Positions 1 through 6,222 of a stretch of DNA of 9,475 nt are shown piece by piece; the first letter of the stretch is position 1, and each line of letters starts with the position of its first letter. A program made the translations under genes and the position numbers. The notes beneath the pieces were generated by a model, which saw nothing but the letters and a program-made list of their open reading frames with translations, had not been told where the DNA came from and searched no databases. The DNA lies in assembly GCA_038818725.1 (NCBI GenBank), contig JAWAYL010000037.1, positions 1 to 9,475 on the forward strand, in the 5' to 3' direction. This DNA is from JACIWB01 sp038818725 (GTDB lineage: Archaea; Thermoplasmatota; E2; UBA202; JdFR-43).

Positions 1-292
1 TTTCTTTACTAAAGGTTTCAACATTTTTCCATCCTTCATCTGTTATTTCTATAGCGAGTAATTTCTTTGTTTTTACATCCACAGCGATATGCGCTTTAAT
101 CCATCCTTTCATCCCAGAAGAATCGAGGGCAATTATTACATCCTCCTCAACTTCCTTAAAAATCCTTCCATCTGACGAAATGGAAGAAAAGCGACATGAA
201 CAAAGGCAAGAAATGTCATGAAAGGGTCTTCCTCTCTTTTTGTAATTCATTTCCTCTAGTTCCTCATCCCATGTTTCCATAATTTCTCGCAT
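1..292 (-). pseudogene. Decayed IS5-family transposase (5' part, continues past left edge)
   Basis: Read on the minus strand from an ATG at 292, the frame begins MREIMETWDEELEEMNYKKR and continues GRPF, which matches the N-terminal pattern I know from IS5-family DDE transposases. After about base 221 the conserved sequence moves to another frame (FMTFLAFVHVAFLPFRQMEG, then FLRKL). Near base 140 it returns to the first frame with VIIALDSSGMK, the first catalytic-Asp region, directly followed by GWIKAHIAVDVKTKKLLAIE. A working enzyme has several dozen residues between the RQMEGFLRKL block and the DSSG block, and more between DSSGMK and GWIKAHIAV. The copy therefore carries at least two frame changes and two internal deletions. 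It is an inactive remnant, and its 3' part lies outside the window. The frame from 292 is still open across the damage, so an automatic caller might report it as an intact hypothetical gene. Confidence 0.82.
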
Positions 293-340
293 TTTTATCC
301 CCTCCCTGAAAGAAATTATGCAAGAAAATAAAAAATTTTA

Positions 341-358
341 GGATTTATTCAACAAAGC
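341..358 (-). repeat. Probable terminal inverted repeat of the IS5-family element
   Basis: The bases ggatttattcaacaaagc read gctttgttgaataaatcc on the minus strand. This closely matches the terminal repeat I recall for IS903, an IS5-family member (GGCTTTGTTGAATAAATC). It sits about 50 bases before the transposase start, where the left end of such an element is expected. The partner repeat would lie beyond the left edge of the window, so I cannot verify the pair or a target-site duplication. Confidence 0.68.
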
Positions 359-366
359 ACCCATTT

Positions 367-382
367 GCGAAAAATTTATATA
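367..382 (+). promoter_or_regulatory. BRE/TATA promoter of the thermosome gene
   Basis: The sequence gcgaaaaatttatata reads as a purine-rich BRE followed by a TATA box (tttatata, 375-382). Its centre is about 26 bases before position 404, which predicts transcription starting at about 404-405. This gives an 8-9 base leader before the ATG at 413, or a leaderless mRNA if the GTG at 404 is used. It lies only 8 bases from the insertion-sequence end, so the promoter is intact but its upstream regulatory DNA was probably replaced. Confidence 0.7.
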
Positions 383-412
383 GAAGAATAATTATATACT
401 TCGGTGATTAAA

Positions 413-2050
413 ATGTTGACAGGTAAACAGCCGATTTTAATATTGAAGGAAGGGACTGAAAGAGAAAGGGGAAGGGAAGCACAATATAATAACATAAGAG
501 CAGCGATAGCAATTGCAGACGCAGTCCGCTCTACACTTGGTCCAAAAGGTATGGACAAAATGCTCGTTGATAGCATGGGAGATGTAGTGATTACAAATGA
601 TGGCGTTACAATCCTCAAGGAAATAGACGTGGAGCATCCTGCAGCAAAGATGATAGTAGAAGTTGCAAAAGCTCAGGATGAAGAATGCGGCGATGGCACA
701 ACGACGGCGGTTGTGCTTGCTGGCGAGCTGCTGAAGAATGCGCAGGATTTAATAGACCAGGATATTCATCCTACAGTTATAGCTGATGGTTACAGGATGG
801 CGAGCAATAAAGCTTGCGAAATCCTAGAAAGCATTGCTCTCGATGTTGAGCCTGACGATGAGAAACTGTTGAGAAAAATTGCAGAGACTTCAATAACTGG
901 GAAGGTTGCAGAGACAAACAAAGAATTGCTTGCAGAAATTGCATATAAAGCGGTTAAGAGTGTTGCAGAAAAGATAAATGGCAAAATAAAGGTTGACATA
1001 GATAACATAAAAGTTGAGAAAAAACAGGGCGGCTCAGTCGAAAATACAGAACTTATAAATGGAATAATCCTAGATAAGGAAAGAGTTCATCCAGATATGC
1101 CAGTTATTGTTAAGGACGCAAAGATACTTCTGCTTAACAATGCACTAGAAGTTAAAAAGACTGAAGTAGATGCTCAGATAAGAATATCAGACCCATCCCA
1201 GCTGCAAAAATTCCTTGAAGAAGAGGAGGCAATGATAAGAAACATGGTTGAAAAAATAAAGAAGAGTGGTGCAAACGTTGTTATATGCCAGAAGGGAATC
1301 GATGATTTAGCACAACATTATCTTGCAAAGGCAGGGATATATGCGGTAAGGAGAGTTAAAAAATCAGATATGGAGAAACTTGCAAGAGCAACAGGAGCAT
1401 CGATAATAACAGAGCTAGATGAAATAAAACCAAAAGATCTTGGTTATGCTGGAAAAGTAGAAGAGAGAAAGATAGGAGAAGACAAGATGACATTCATAAC
1501 AGAGTGCAAGGAAGCGAAGGCAGTGAGCATATTAATAAGAGGAGGAACAGAACATGTTGTTGATGAAATTGAGCGTGGCTTGCATGATGCATTGAGTGTA
1601 ATAGCAGTAGCACTTGAAGATGGAAAAATGACAACAGGGGGTGGCTCAGCAGCGGTAGAAATTGCTATGGGTCTAAGAGATTATGCAGCAACAGTTGGAG
1701 GAAGAGAGCAACTTGCCATAGAAAAATTTGCAGATGCAATTGAAGTTATTCCACGTGCATTGGCAACAAATGCAGGAATTGATCCAATAGATATACTTAT
1801 TGAGTTAAGAAAAGCTCATTCTGAGGGCAAGAAATATCATGGAGTAAATGTTTATCAGGGAGGGACAGTTGATATGAGGGAGAAAAATGTCCTTGAACCA
1901 TTACGCGTCGGCAAGCAAGCAATCCGCTCAGCAACAGAGGCTGCAATAATGATTTTGCGCATAGATGACATAATTGCAGCAAGAGAAGTTTCAAAAGAAA
2001 AGGGCAAAAAGCCAGGAGAGGAGGAAGAAAAAGAAGAGAGTGAATTCTAA
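413..2050 (+). CDS. Thermosome subunit (group II chaperonin)
   Basis: This is a subunit of the archaeal cytosolic double-ring chaperonin, which folds proteins using ATP and a built-in lid. From the ATG at 413 it has 545 residues, normal for the family. It begins MLTGKQPILILKEGT, which matches the usual thermosome start, so I prefer 413 to the in-frame GTG at 404 (three extra residues, MIK). Visible motifs are LGPKGMDKM at about residue 42 and GDGTTTAVV at about 93 in the ATP site, the helical-protrusion and apical region between about 200 and 370, RGLHDALSV containing the likely catalytic Asp near 392, TTGGGSA near 408, and GVNVYQGGTVDM near 477. The tail is acidic and Lys-rich (GEEEEKEESEF) and lacks the Gly-Met repeats of some chaperonins. 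Only one subunit gene is in the window, and others may exist elsewhere. Its base composition is less AT-rich than that of its neighbours. Confidence 0.97.
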   Translation: MLTGKQPILILKEGTERERGREAQYNNIRAAIAIADAVRSTLGPKGMDKMLVDSMGDVVITNDGVTILKEIDVEHPAAKMIVEVAKAQDEECGDGTTTAVVLAGELLKNAQDLIDQDIHPTVIADGYRMASNKACEILESIALDVEPDDEKLLRKIAETSITGKVAETNKELLAEIAYKAVKSVAEKINGKIKVDIDNIKVEKKQGGSVENTELINGIILDKERVHPDMPVIVKDAKILLLNNALEVKKTEVDAQIRISDPSQLQKFLEEEEAMIRNMVEKIKKSGANVVICQKGIDDLAQHYLAKAGIYAVRRVKKSDMEKLARATGASIITELDEIKPKDLGYAGKVEERKIGEDKMTFITECKEAKAVSILIRGGTEHVVDEIERGLHDALSVIAVALEDGKMTTGGGSAAVEIAMGLRDYAATVGGREQLAIEKFADAIEVIPRALATNAGIDPIDILIELRKAHSEGKKYHGVNVYQGGTVDMREKNVLEPLRVGKQAIRSATEAAIMILRIDDIIAAREVSKEKGKKPGEEEEKEESEF

Positions 2051-2071
2051 TCCTTTCCCCTTTAGCTTTTT
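2051..2071 (+). terminator. T-rich terminator after the thermosome gene
   Basis: Immediately after the stop codon there is a pyrimidine-rich run (tcctttcccctttagctttt). This is the type of T-rich signal at which archaeal RNA polymerase stops without needing a hairpin. Its end merges with the TATA box of the next gene. Confidence 0.4.
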
Positions 2072-2077
2072 ATATAT
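2069..2077 (+). promoter_or_regulatory. TATA box of the deoxyhypusine synthase gene
   Basis: The stretch ttttatatat lies with its centre about 22-26 bases before the ATG at 2095. Transcription should therefore start at or next to the start codon, giving a leaderless mRNA. No Shine-Dalgarno site is visible before the ATG. Confidence 0.6.
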
Positions 2078-2094
2078 TTTTATGTATTTCTTTT

Positions 2095-2982
2095 ATGATT
2101 GTAAGGGATATAAATTTGAAAAAAGTTAGAAGCAATAGAGATTTGGTAAAACAATTTTATTATTCAGGAGGTTTTACAGCAAAAAAAATAGGAATTGCAT
2201 TGAAAATAATTGAGGAAATGATAAAAAAGGATTATTTTATTTTCGTTACCTTTCCTGCTTGTATAGTTTCTACTGGAACAAGAGGAGTTATAAGAGACAT
2301 GCTTAAAAATAGAATAGTAGATGGGGTTATTACAACCTGTGGAACAATTGATCATGATTTAGCGAGGAGTTTTAAAAATTATTATCATGGCTCGTTTGAT
2401 GCGAATGATGTTGAGCTTCATAAAAAAGGAATAAACAGATTAGGAAATATATTTATCCCAAATGAGAGTTATGGAGTTGTTATCGAGAAAAAAATAGAGG
2501 AATTTTTTAAAAATTTTAAAGGAAAAATAGGTAGTAGAGAAATAGCTTGGAAAATAGGAGAGAAACTTGGAAGACAATCAATTTTATATTGGGCATGGAA
2601 AAATAAAATACCTTTTTATGTGCCTGCAATATATGATGGAGCGGTTGGATGGCAGTTATGGAGGATGAAAAATAGGATAGAGATTGATTTATCTAAGGAC
2701 GAAGACGAACTCTGTGAGATATTTTTTGGTAAAAGCAAAATAGGTGGAATTGTAATTGGTGGAGGAATTGCGAAGCATCATCTCATATGGTGGGCTCAAT
2801 TTCACGGCGGGCTTGATGCGGTCGTTTATATCACATCCGCCCAGGAGTGGGATGGCTCTTTATCTGGAGCTAGGGCTAAGGAAGCGATCTCGTGGGGAAA
2901 GGTAAAAGAGAGAGCAAAACATGTTACAATAGAAGGAGATGCAACTGTAATATTGCCACTTTTGATTTCTTCTATTCGATGA
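2095..2982 (+). CDS. dys: Deoxyhypusine synthase
   Basis: This enzyme transfers a 4-aminobutyl group from spermidine to one lysine of translation factor aIF5A in an NAD-dependent reaction, the first step of hypusine formation. At 295 residues it is close to the archaeal family length. The NAD-binding blocks are present: VSTGTRG (58-64), TTCGTIDHDLAR (80-91) and GSFDAND (99-105). The catalytic lysine is K227 in GGGIAKHH. After it come the conserved SAQEWDGSLSGAR (248-260) and EAISWGKV (263-270) segments. All key motifs I can place are intact. The gene has its own promoter and only a short gap to the chaperonin gene. No aIF5A gene is in the window. The start at 2095 is supported by the TATA spacing and the lack of an in-frame upstream alternative. 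Confidence 0.95.
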   Translation: MIVRDINLKKVRSNRDLVKQFYYSGGFTAKKIGIALKIIEEMIKKDYFIFVTFPACIVSTGTRGVIRDMLKNRIVDGVITTCGTIDHDLARSFKNYYHGSFDANDVELHKKGINRLGNIFIPNESYGVVIEKKIEEFFKNFKGKIGSREIAWKIGEKLGRQSILYWAWKNKIPFYVPAIYDGAVGWQLWRMKNRIEIDLSKDEDELCEIFFGKSKIGGIVIGGGIAKHHLIWWAQFHGGLDAVVYITSAQEWDGSLSGARAKEAISWGKVKERAKHVTIEGDATVILPLLISSIR

Positions 2983-2993
2983 TTGAACCAGAT

Positions 2994-3004
2994 TTTTTAT
3001 AAAA
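2994..3004 (+). promoter_or_regulatory. TATA box of the 3023 surface-protein gene
   Basis: The stretch ttttttataaaa is centred near 2999, about 25 bases before the ATG at 3023. It predicts a leaderless transcript. It begins 12 bases after the stop codon of the deoxyhypusine synthase gene. Confidence 0.6.
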
Positions 3005-3022
3005 TAATAATGTATAAAAAGC

Positions 3023-4072
3023 ATGGAAAAAATAGCAATTATTGCATTTCTAGTGATGTTTTTAATTAGCATTGGCGCTAAGGCTATAGAAATTGGTGAA
3101 ATTAGAGTTGATGATGGAAAAATAACTGGAAAATATCTTCCAGCTGGACTTGAAGGCAAAATTTCATGTTATAAAGGAGATAGAAAAATAATTGAAATGG
3201 TTTATAAAAATGACTCAATAGAAGTATCAATACAGTTTTTTGACACTCTTGAAAAAATTGTTGAAAGAGATCCACTTCTAAAGGAGGAAATAAGAAAAGC
3301 ATTATTACCAATAAACATAAGAGGTGCATTTTTTGGGTTTGAATACTCTGGATGTATAATAGAATTGCATGACGCACCCTCAAGATTCCTAAAAATATTT
3401 TCTGATAAAATAATGATAAGCGAAATTTATGGTTATGAAATAAATCTTTTAAATGAAAAATTAATAAAAATGAAAAAGGAAAATATGAGTGTTGTTTTAA
3501 TGAGCGATGAAAATCTGTTTTTTGATGGTGAAAATATAACAGCTAACAACAATATTATTCTTGCAAGCTTCTATTATTCAGAGGAGAAAATAGAGGATGC
3601 TTTTTTAAACAGAGAGATAGGAGGAGAAATAATCATAACTGGCTTTGATTTAAATAATGAAACATACTCATTGTCGTATTTTGGAGAAGTTTCAATAGAA
3701 GCGATTGCGATAGCAAATGGAAGAATATTACTTAATATAAAAGGAAATTCAACATCAGGAAAAATTATAAAGATAAGTATGGGTAAAAATGTTTGTTTAT
3801 CAGATGAATTTATAGTAAAATTTGATGGGAAAAAAATAGATGAAGCAAACAGCTTTGAAGATATTCTTAATCCAAATGATGATGGCATATATCCAGAATA
3901 TTATAAACTCGACTCAAAGGAAGGCGTATTTTTGCTTTTGAGTATTCCCCATTTCAGTGAATATAAAGTTAGTATAGAATTTATTGTTGAAAATATTTTC
4001 GGAAAAATTATAGCTGCATTCCTCGGTATTTTTGTCATATTTTTAGCTGCTTTATATCTATTTAAAAAATAA
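3023..4072 (+). CDS. Surface protein of unknown function, signal peptide and C-terminal membrane anchor
   Basis: I do not recognise the family. The 349-residue product has an N-terminal hydrophobic segment (about 2-17) ending in a likely signal-peptidase site after IGAKA (residue 21). A long, probably beta-rich extracellular part follows, then one membrane helix at about 327-346 with a short KK tail, giving a type I topology with the bulk outside the cell. Five N-glycosylation sequons (NDS, NMS, NIT, NET, NST) fit an exposed protein. The stretch before the anchor (residues about 285-317, containing NPNDDGIYPEYYKL and LSIPHFSEYKVSI) looks like a small separate domain. No catalytic motif is visible. 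The gene converges on the regulator gene at 4078 with only 5 bases between their ends, which by itself does not show a functional link. Confidence 0.85.
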   Translation: MEKIAIIAFLVMFLISIGAKAIEIGEIRVDDGKITGKYLPAGLEGKISCYKGDRKIIEMVYKNDSIEVSIQFFDTLEKIVERDPLLKEEIRKALLPINIRGAFFGFEYSGCIIELHDAPSRFLKIFSDKIMISEIYGYEINLLNEKLIKMKKENMSVVLMSDENLFFDGENITANNNIILASFYYSEEKIEDAFLNREIGGEIIITGFDLNNETYSLSYFGEVSIEAIAIANGRILLNIKGNSTSGKIIKISMGKNVCLSDEFIVKFDGKKIDEANSFEDILNPNDDGIYPEYYKLDSKEGVFLLLSIPHFSEYKVSIEFIVENIFGKIIAAFLGIFVIFLAALYLFKK

Positions 4073-4077
4073 AAGAA
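4060..4077 (-). terminator. T-tract terminator of the minus-strand regulator pair
   Basis: On the minus strand the regulator stop is followed by taattcttttattttttaa, a T-rich run suited to archaeal termination. It overlaps the last codons and stop of the convergent surface-protein gene. Confidence 0.4.
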
Positions 4078-4608
4078 TTAAATTTTCCCAAAAGAAGTCC
4101 ATGCATCCAGGAATTTATCAACCGCTCTATCAAGAAATGTACTTCTATATGTGATAAGAATATCAATAACTTTATCCTTATTTTTTATATTATACCCCTT
4201 TTCCTTACCCAGAGAAATTTCCTCTAAAATGCCAGCTTCAACAAGTTTTTTTATATGAAATGAAATAGTCGATGGAGCTTTTCCTATATTCTCGCATATA
4301 TCTCGATGAATTGCTTCCGGTTTTTCGAGTAAAAAAATCAATATTTTGCGAGGCGTCTCCTGGCGGAGCAAGGAAATTATTCTGCTATCTTGTGGGGATG
4401 TTTTTTCAGTTACAAAATATCTTCTATATCTCCTGTCTTCTTTTGCAACAACTAGATTTTTTTTCTCCATATAATGGAGATGATAATCTACTGTACTCAA
4501 GGATAAATTTAATTTTCGTGATATCTCTCTTTTGTGAAGGCCAGGTGAGGATGCAATTAATTCGTATATTTTTCTTCTTGTCTCCAAGGCAAGATGGTCT
4601 TCTTTCAT
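4078..4608 (-). CDS. Tandem winged-helix transcriptional regulator
   Basis: The 176-residue product contains two winged helix-turn-helix domains in a row, the layout of archaeal predicted regulators with two HTH domains (COG3398-like). Domain 1 covers about residues 5-67, with ISRKLNLSLSTVDYHLHYME (recognition helix about 37-47) and a basic wing (KEDRRYRRYFV). Domain 2 covers about 76-141, with ICENIGKAPSTISFHIKKLV (recognition helix about 112-122). The STV-YHL and STI-FHI signatures are typical of ArsR-like DNA readers. A C-terminal helix (about 144-172) could mediate dimerisation. No metal-binding cysteine cluster is apparent, so the signal is unknown. It starts inside the end of the 4814 membrane ORF (ATGA overlap), so it should be translationally coupled to that ORF or fused to it by frameshifting. 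No promoter of its own is evident. The target is unknown. Confidence 0.88.
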   Translation of the reverse strand: MKEDHLALETRRKIYELIASSPGLHKREISRKLNLSLSTVDYHLHYMEKKNLVVAKEDRRYRRYFVTEKTSPQDSRIISLLRQETPRKILIFLLEKPEAIHRDICENIGKAPSTISFHIKKLVEAGILEEISLGKEKGYNIKNKDKVIDILITYRSTFLDRAVDKFLDAWTSFGKI

Positions 4609-4814
4609 TTTTTTGCTGCAGCGAGATATAGGAAGAAAATTATGAGTAAATCAAAAAGAATTAAATAGCCGACTTGCTGGTAATATTTTATTATTACTAT
4701 TGATTTTATAAAAAAAATAAGGAAGGATAAACCTATTAAAAGAATTTTTATTTCTTTTACTCTTTTAAATGATATCGTTGAAATTATGAATAGAAGAAAT
4801 GATATGCCCGCCAC
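4605..4814 (-). CDS. Small three-helix membrane protein, probable sensor partner of the regulator
   Basis: From a GTG at 4814 this encodes 69 residues with three likely membrane helices at about 2-17, 22-42 and 48-66, ending YLAAAKK. There is no catalytic motif. The frame remains open a little further upstream (KIKEISLFGSVVV) but has no standard start codon there before a stop at about 4862, so GTG 4814 is the best start, although the first helix is then short. Its stop overlaps the regulator start in an ATGA, and the last two codons form an A AAA AAA heptamer. Archaeal genomes contain single proteins with N-terminal membrane helices and a C-terminal winged-helix part, so this ORF probably forms the membrane half of such a regulator, either as a partner or as part of a fused product. 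It is short, but the overlap and hydrophobic pattern support it as real. Confidence 0.62.
   Translation of the reverse strand: MAGISFLLFIISTISFKRVKEIKILLIGLSFLIFFIKSIVIIKYYQQVGYLILFDLLIIFFLYLAAAKK
4608..4614 (-). promoter_or_regulatory. Candidate -1 frameshift heptamer (A AAA AAA before TGA)
   Basis: On the minus strand the membrane ORF ends GCA GCA AAA AAA TGA. The final A of the second GCA plus the next six A make a perfect X XXY YYZ heptamer, read in the right phase, directly before the stop. A -1 slip would continue ATG AAA GAA GAC, exactly the frame of the winged-helix gene. No clear downstream hairpin was identified by eye. Confidence 0.4.
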
Positions 4815-4860
4815 AACAACACTTCCAAATAAGCTTATTTCTTTAATTTTAACACCCGAT

Positions 4861-4884
4861 TTTTATATTTGCAGGATATAAAAT
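4861..4884 (-). promoter_or_regulatory. Promoter region of the membrane-ORF/regulator pair
   Basis: Read on the minus strand there are two TATA-like elements, tttatat (about 4876-4882) and aaatataaaa (4861-4870). The nearer one predicts transcription from about 4840, leaving roughly 25 bases before the GTG at 4814. That makes it one of the few genes here with a real leader. A weak ggaag lies 9-13 bases before the GTG. Which TATA is used cannot be decided by eye. Confidence 0.35.
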
Positions 4885-5113
4885 TTTTTCTATTGATGTG
4901 TGGGCACTGTCAATTAGCCATCTTTGCTTTAAGGATGCTGAACTAACAGCATTTCTTTTCCGAATGTTTCATTTTCATATTTTAAGCCCACTTTGCAATG
5001 CCTCTCTAACGAGAAGGTGTAGCTTTCTTTTTATTCCAACGAAAAATATTTTTTGGAACTAATTCTAATAATTGTTGTAGCATCCCTCTACTGCCCCTAG
5101 CATAAATAGCAAA

Positions 5114-5124
5114 TTTTTTAAGTA
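5114..5124 (+). promoter_or_regulatory. Weak TATA-like element before the 5143 gene
   Basis: The stretch ttttttaagta is centred about 25 bases before the ATG at 5143, the spacing seen at the other promoters in this window. It is a poorer TATA match than the others. Confidence 0.3.
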
Positions 5125-5142
5125 TATGAGGATTATAAATAA

Positions 5143-5856
5143 ATGAAAAAAATAAAGCCGGCAAGAAATACCTTAATTCTTTTCTTGGGTATAATTTTAA
5201 TAATTTTTATTATTCTCATTGCACCCTCAATTTATAAAAGTTATAAGGATATCTTGAATCCCAACCCAGACAGCGACCGCGATGGCATTCCCGATAGCAA
5301 AGATGCTTTTCCATATGACCCAAAAGAATGGAAGGATAGTGATGGGGATGGAATAGGGGATAATGCAGATAATGATGATGATAATGATGGAGTGCTTGAT
5401 AGCTTTGACTATCTTCCTTACGATGATGCAAAGATTAAAGTAGAGGTGTTTATGATAAGAATAAAGGATTATCCTCTTATTGGAGAGAAGAGCGACGTAT
5501 TCCTGAGGATATTTATAGATAATAACGAATATAGATTTCCGGAAAAGGGTTATATCACTTTTGATATAGACAAAGATACTTACGTTGAATGCAATATTAC
5601 ACAAGATATAGATGACAGCGTTGGTTATCACCGGATAGTAATAGAAATGTACTACAAGACGGTGGTTGGAATAGATAAAAAAATTGATATAAATCCAAAA
5701 AAAGAGGAAAATTCTATAAATATATCTTACTACATTGGAAATAAAGTGGGGTATCAATATCCTCAGGATAAAGAATATGCATGTTATGACGGAAGCGATG
5801 ACGGCGCAAAGGAAAGAGACGCAATGATTTGCTTCAGGATAGTGACAGTAAAATGA
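5143..5856 (+). CDS. Membrane-anchored protein with thrombospondin type 3 calcium-binding repeats
   Basis: The 237-residue product begins with a basic stretch (MKKIKPARN) and one strong membrane helix at about 11-30, an uncleaved anchor or signal peptide. Residues 42-95 are Asp-rich repeats of the thrombospondin type 3 kind: DSDRDGIPDSKDAFPYDPKE, then DSDGDGIGDNADNDDDNDGV, ending LDSFDYLPYD. The regular D-x-D-x-D-G spacing is what binds calcium in that family. Residues about 97-237 form a separate, probably beta-sandwich domain that ends in an acidic DGSDDGAKERDA segment followed by the strand ICFRIVTV. It resembles C2-like or cell-surface sandwich domains, but I cannot assign a named family. 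Two sequons (NIT, NIS) fit an outside location. The likely role is calcium-stabilised cell-surface structure or binding. No enzyme motif is visible. It has its own weak promoter and no operon partner. Confidence 0.88.
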   Translation: MKKIKPARNTLILFLGIILIIFIILIAPSIYKSYKDILNPNPDSDRDGIPDSKDAFPYDPKEWKDSDGDGIGDNADNDDDNDGVLDSFDYLPYDDAKIKVEVFMIRIKDYPLIGEKSDVFLRIFIDNNEYRFPEKGYITFDIDKDTYVECNITQDIDDSVGYHRIVIEMYYKTVVGIDKKIDINPKKEENSINISYYIGNKVGYQYPQDKEYACYDGSDDGAKERDAMICFRIVTVK

Positions 5857-5871
5857 AAAAATCAACAATAA

Positions 5872-6213
5872 TTGGGTGAGAATTTTATTCCAGATAATTT
5901 TTCCAAAATAATGTTTTCTACCATTGGTATATTTATATTTTATGACGCATTAGCGGATATGAATGTTAGAAATGTTGCAATAGTAACAGAAACGGGAATA
6001 ATTAATGGTTTCTCTAAAAAAATTTCGTAAAAAATAGAGTTTGCAAAAAATTTTAGATTAAGTGAAGAAGAAATAAAATATCTAAAAAGTGTAGCAGAAC
6101 CAATAAATATCACTATAACAAACATTTCATCATCTTCACAAAAAATTACATTATTACCCACAGAATATATGTGTTACAAACATAAACATAAATTTTATAA
6201 AATATTTTTTTGA
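5872..6213 (+). pseudogene. Broken short reading frame with one in-frame TAA
   Basis: A single frame runs from a possible TTG at 5872 (or the ATG at 5911) to a TGA at 6211, interrupted only by a TAA at 6028-6030. Before the stop it reads protein-like sequence such as MFSTIGIFIFYDALADMNVR and NVAIVTETGIINGFSKKIS. After it, in the same frame, comes KIEFAKNFRLSEEEIKYLKS, then VAEPINITITNIS. Both halves look like folded-protein sequence with codon use like neighbouring genes, so this is most likely one truncated gene that acquired a stop. I do not recognise the family. The upstream end has no promoter and probably lost its true N-terminus. The last 13 or so codons (KHKHKFYKIFF) run into the TATA box of the next gene and are probably not original. 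Confidence 0.5.
6192..6202 (+). promoter_or_regulatory. TATA box of the clostripain-like gene
   Basis: The stretch ttttataaaat is centred about 26 bases before the ATG at 6223 and predicts a leaderless mRNA. It lies inside the end of the broken frame at 5872-6213. Confidence 0.6.
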
Positions 6214-6222
6214 TTTATAGTT

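Larger units (their letters stand above)
4815..5142. other. Gene-poor region with promoter signals and possible decayed coding DNA
   Basis: I see no intact gene here. Near its left end are two TATA-like stretches for the minus-strand regulator pair. Between about 4890 and 5100 the minus strand contains protein-like pieces in different frames: MLQQLLELVPKNIF starting at 5083, then FVGIKRKLHLLVREALQSGL in a second frame, then a third piece containing SSASLKQRWLIDSAHTS. Their end-to-end order suggests an old frameshifted gene, possibly a mobile-element remnant, but I cannot name the family. The right end holds the promoter of the 5143 gene. No RNA gene was seen. Confidence 0.35.

Noticed and set aside
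3574..3888. Minus-strand open frame of 104 codons inside the surface-protein gene
   Set aside because: It is a composition shadow of the AT-rich plus-strand gene, with no promoter, start signal or recognisable sequence.
4272..4631. Plus-strand open frame of 119 codons opposite the regulator
   Set aside because: The minus-strand frame contains two complete winged-helix domains. The plus frame is low-complexity antisense sequence.
3860..5270. The same DILNPN residues in the 3023 and 5143 proteins, suggesting a duplicated segment
   Set aside because: The underlying codons differ and the flanking sequences do not align, so it is probably coincidence in Asp/Asn-rich proteins.
5227..5868. Long open frame of 213 codons on the minus strand opposite the calcium-repeat protein
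   Set aside because: It mirrors the Asp-rich repeats (GAT codons read backwards as Ile/His runs), lacks any motif, and the plus-strand frame has a clear domain structure and promoter.
5940..6161. Minus-strand open frame of 73 codons opposite the broken 5872-6213 frame
   Set aside because: The plus strand reads more protein-like on both sides of its single stop, and the minus frame has no supporting signal.
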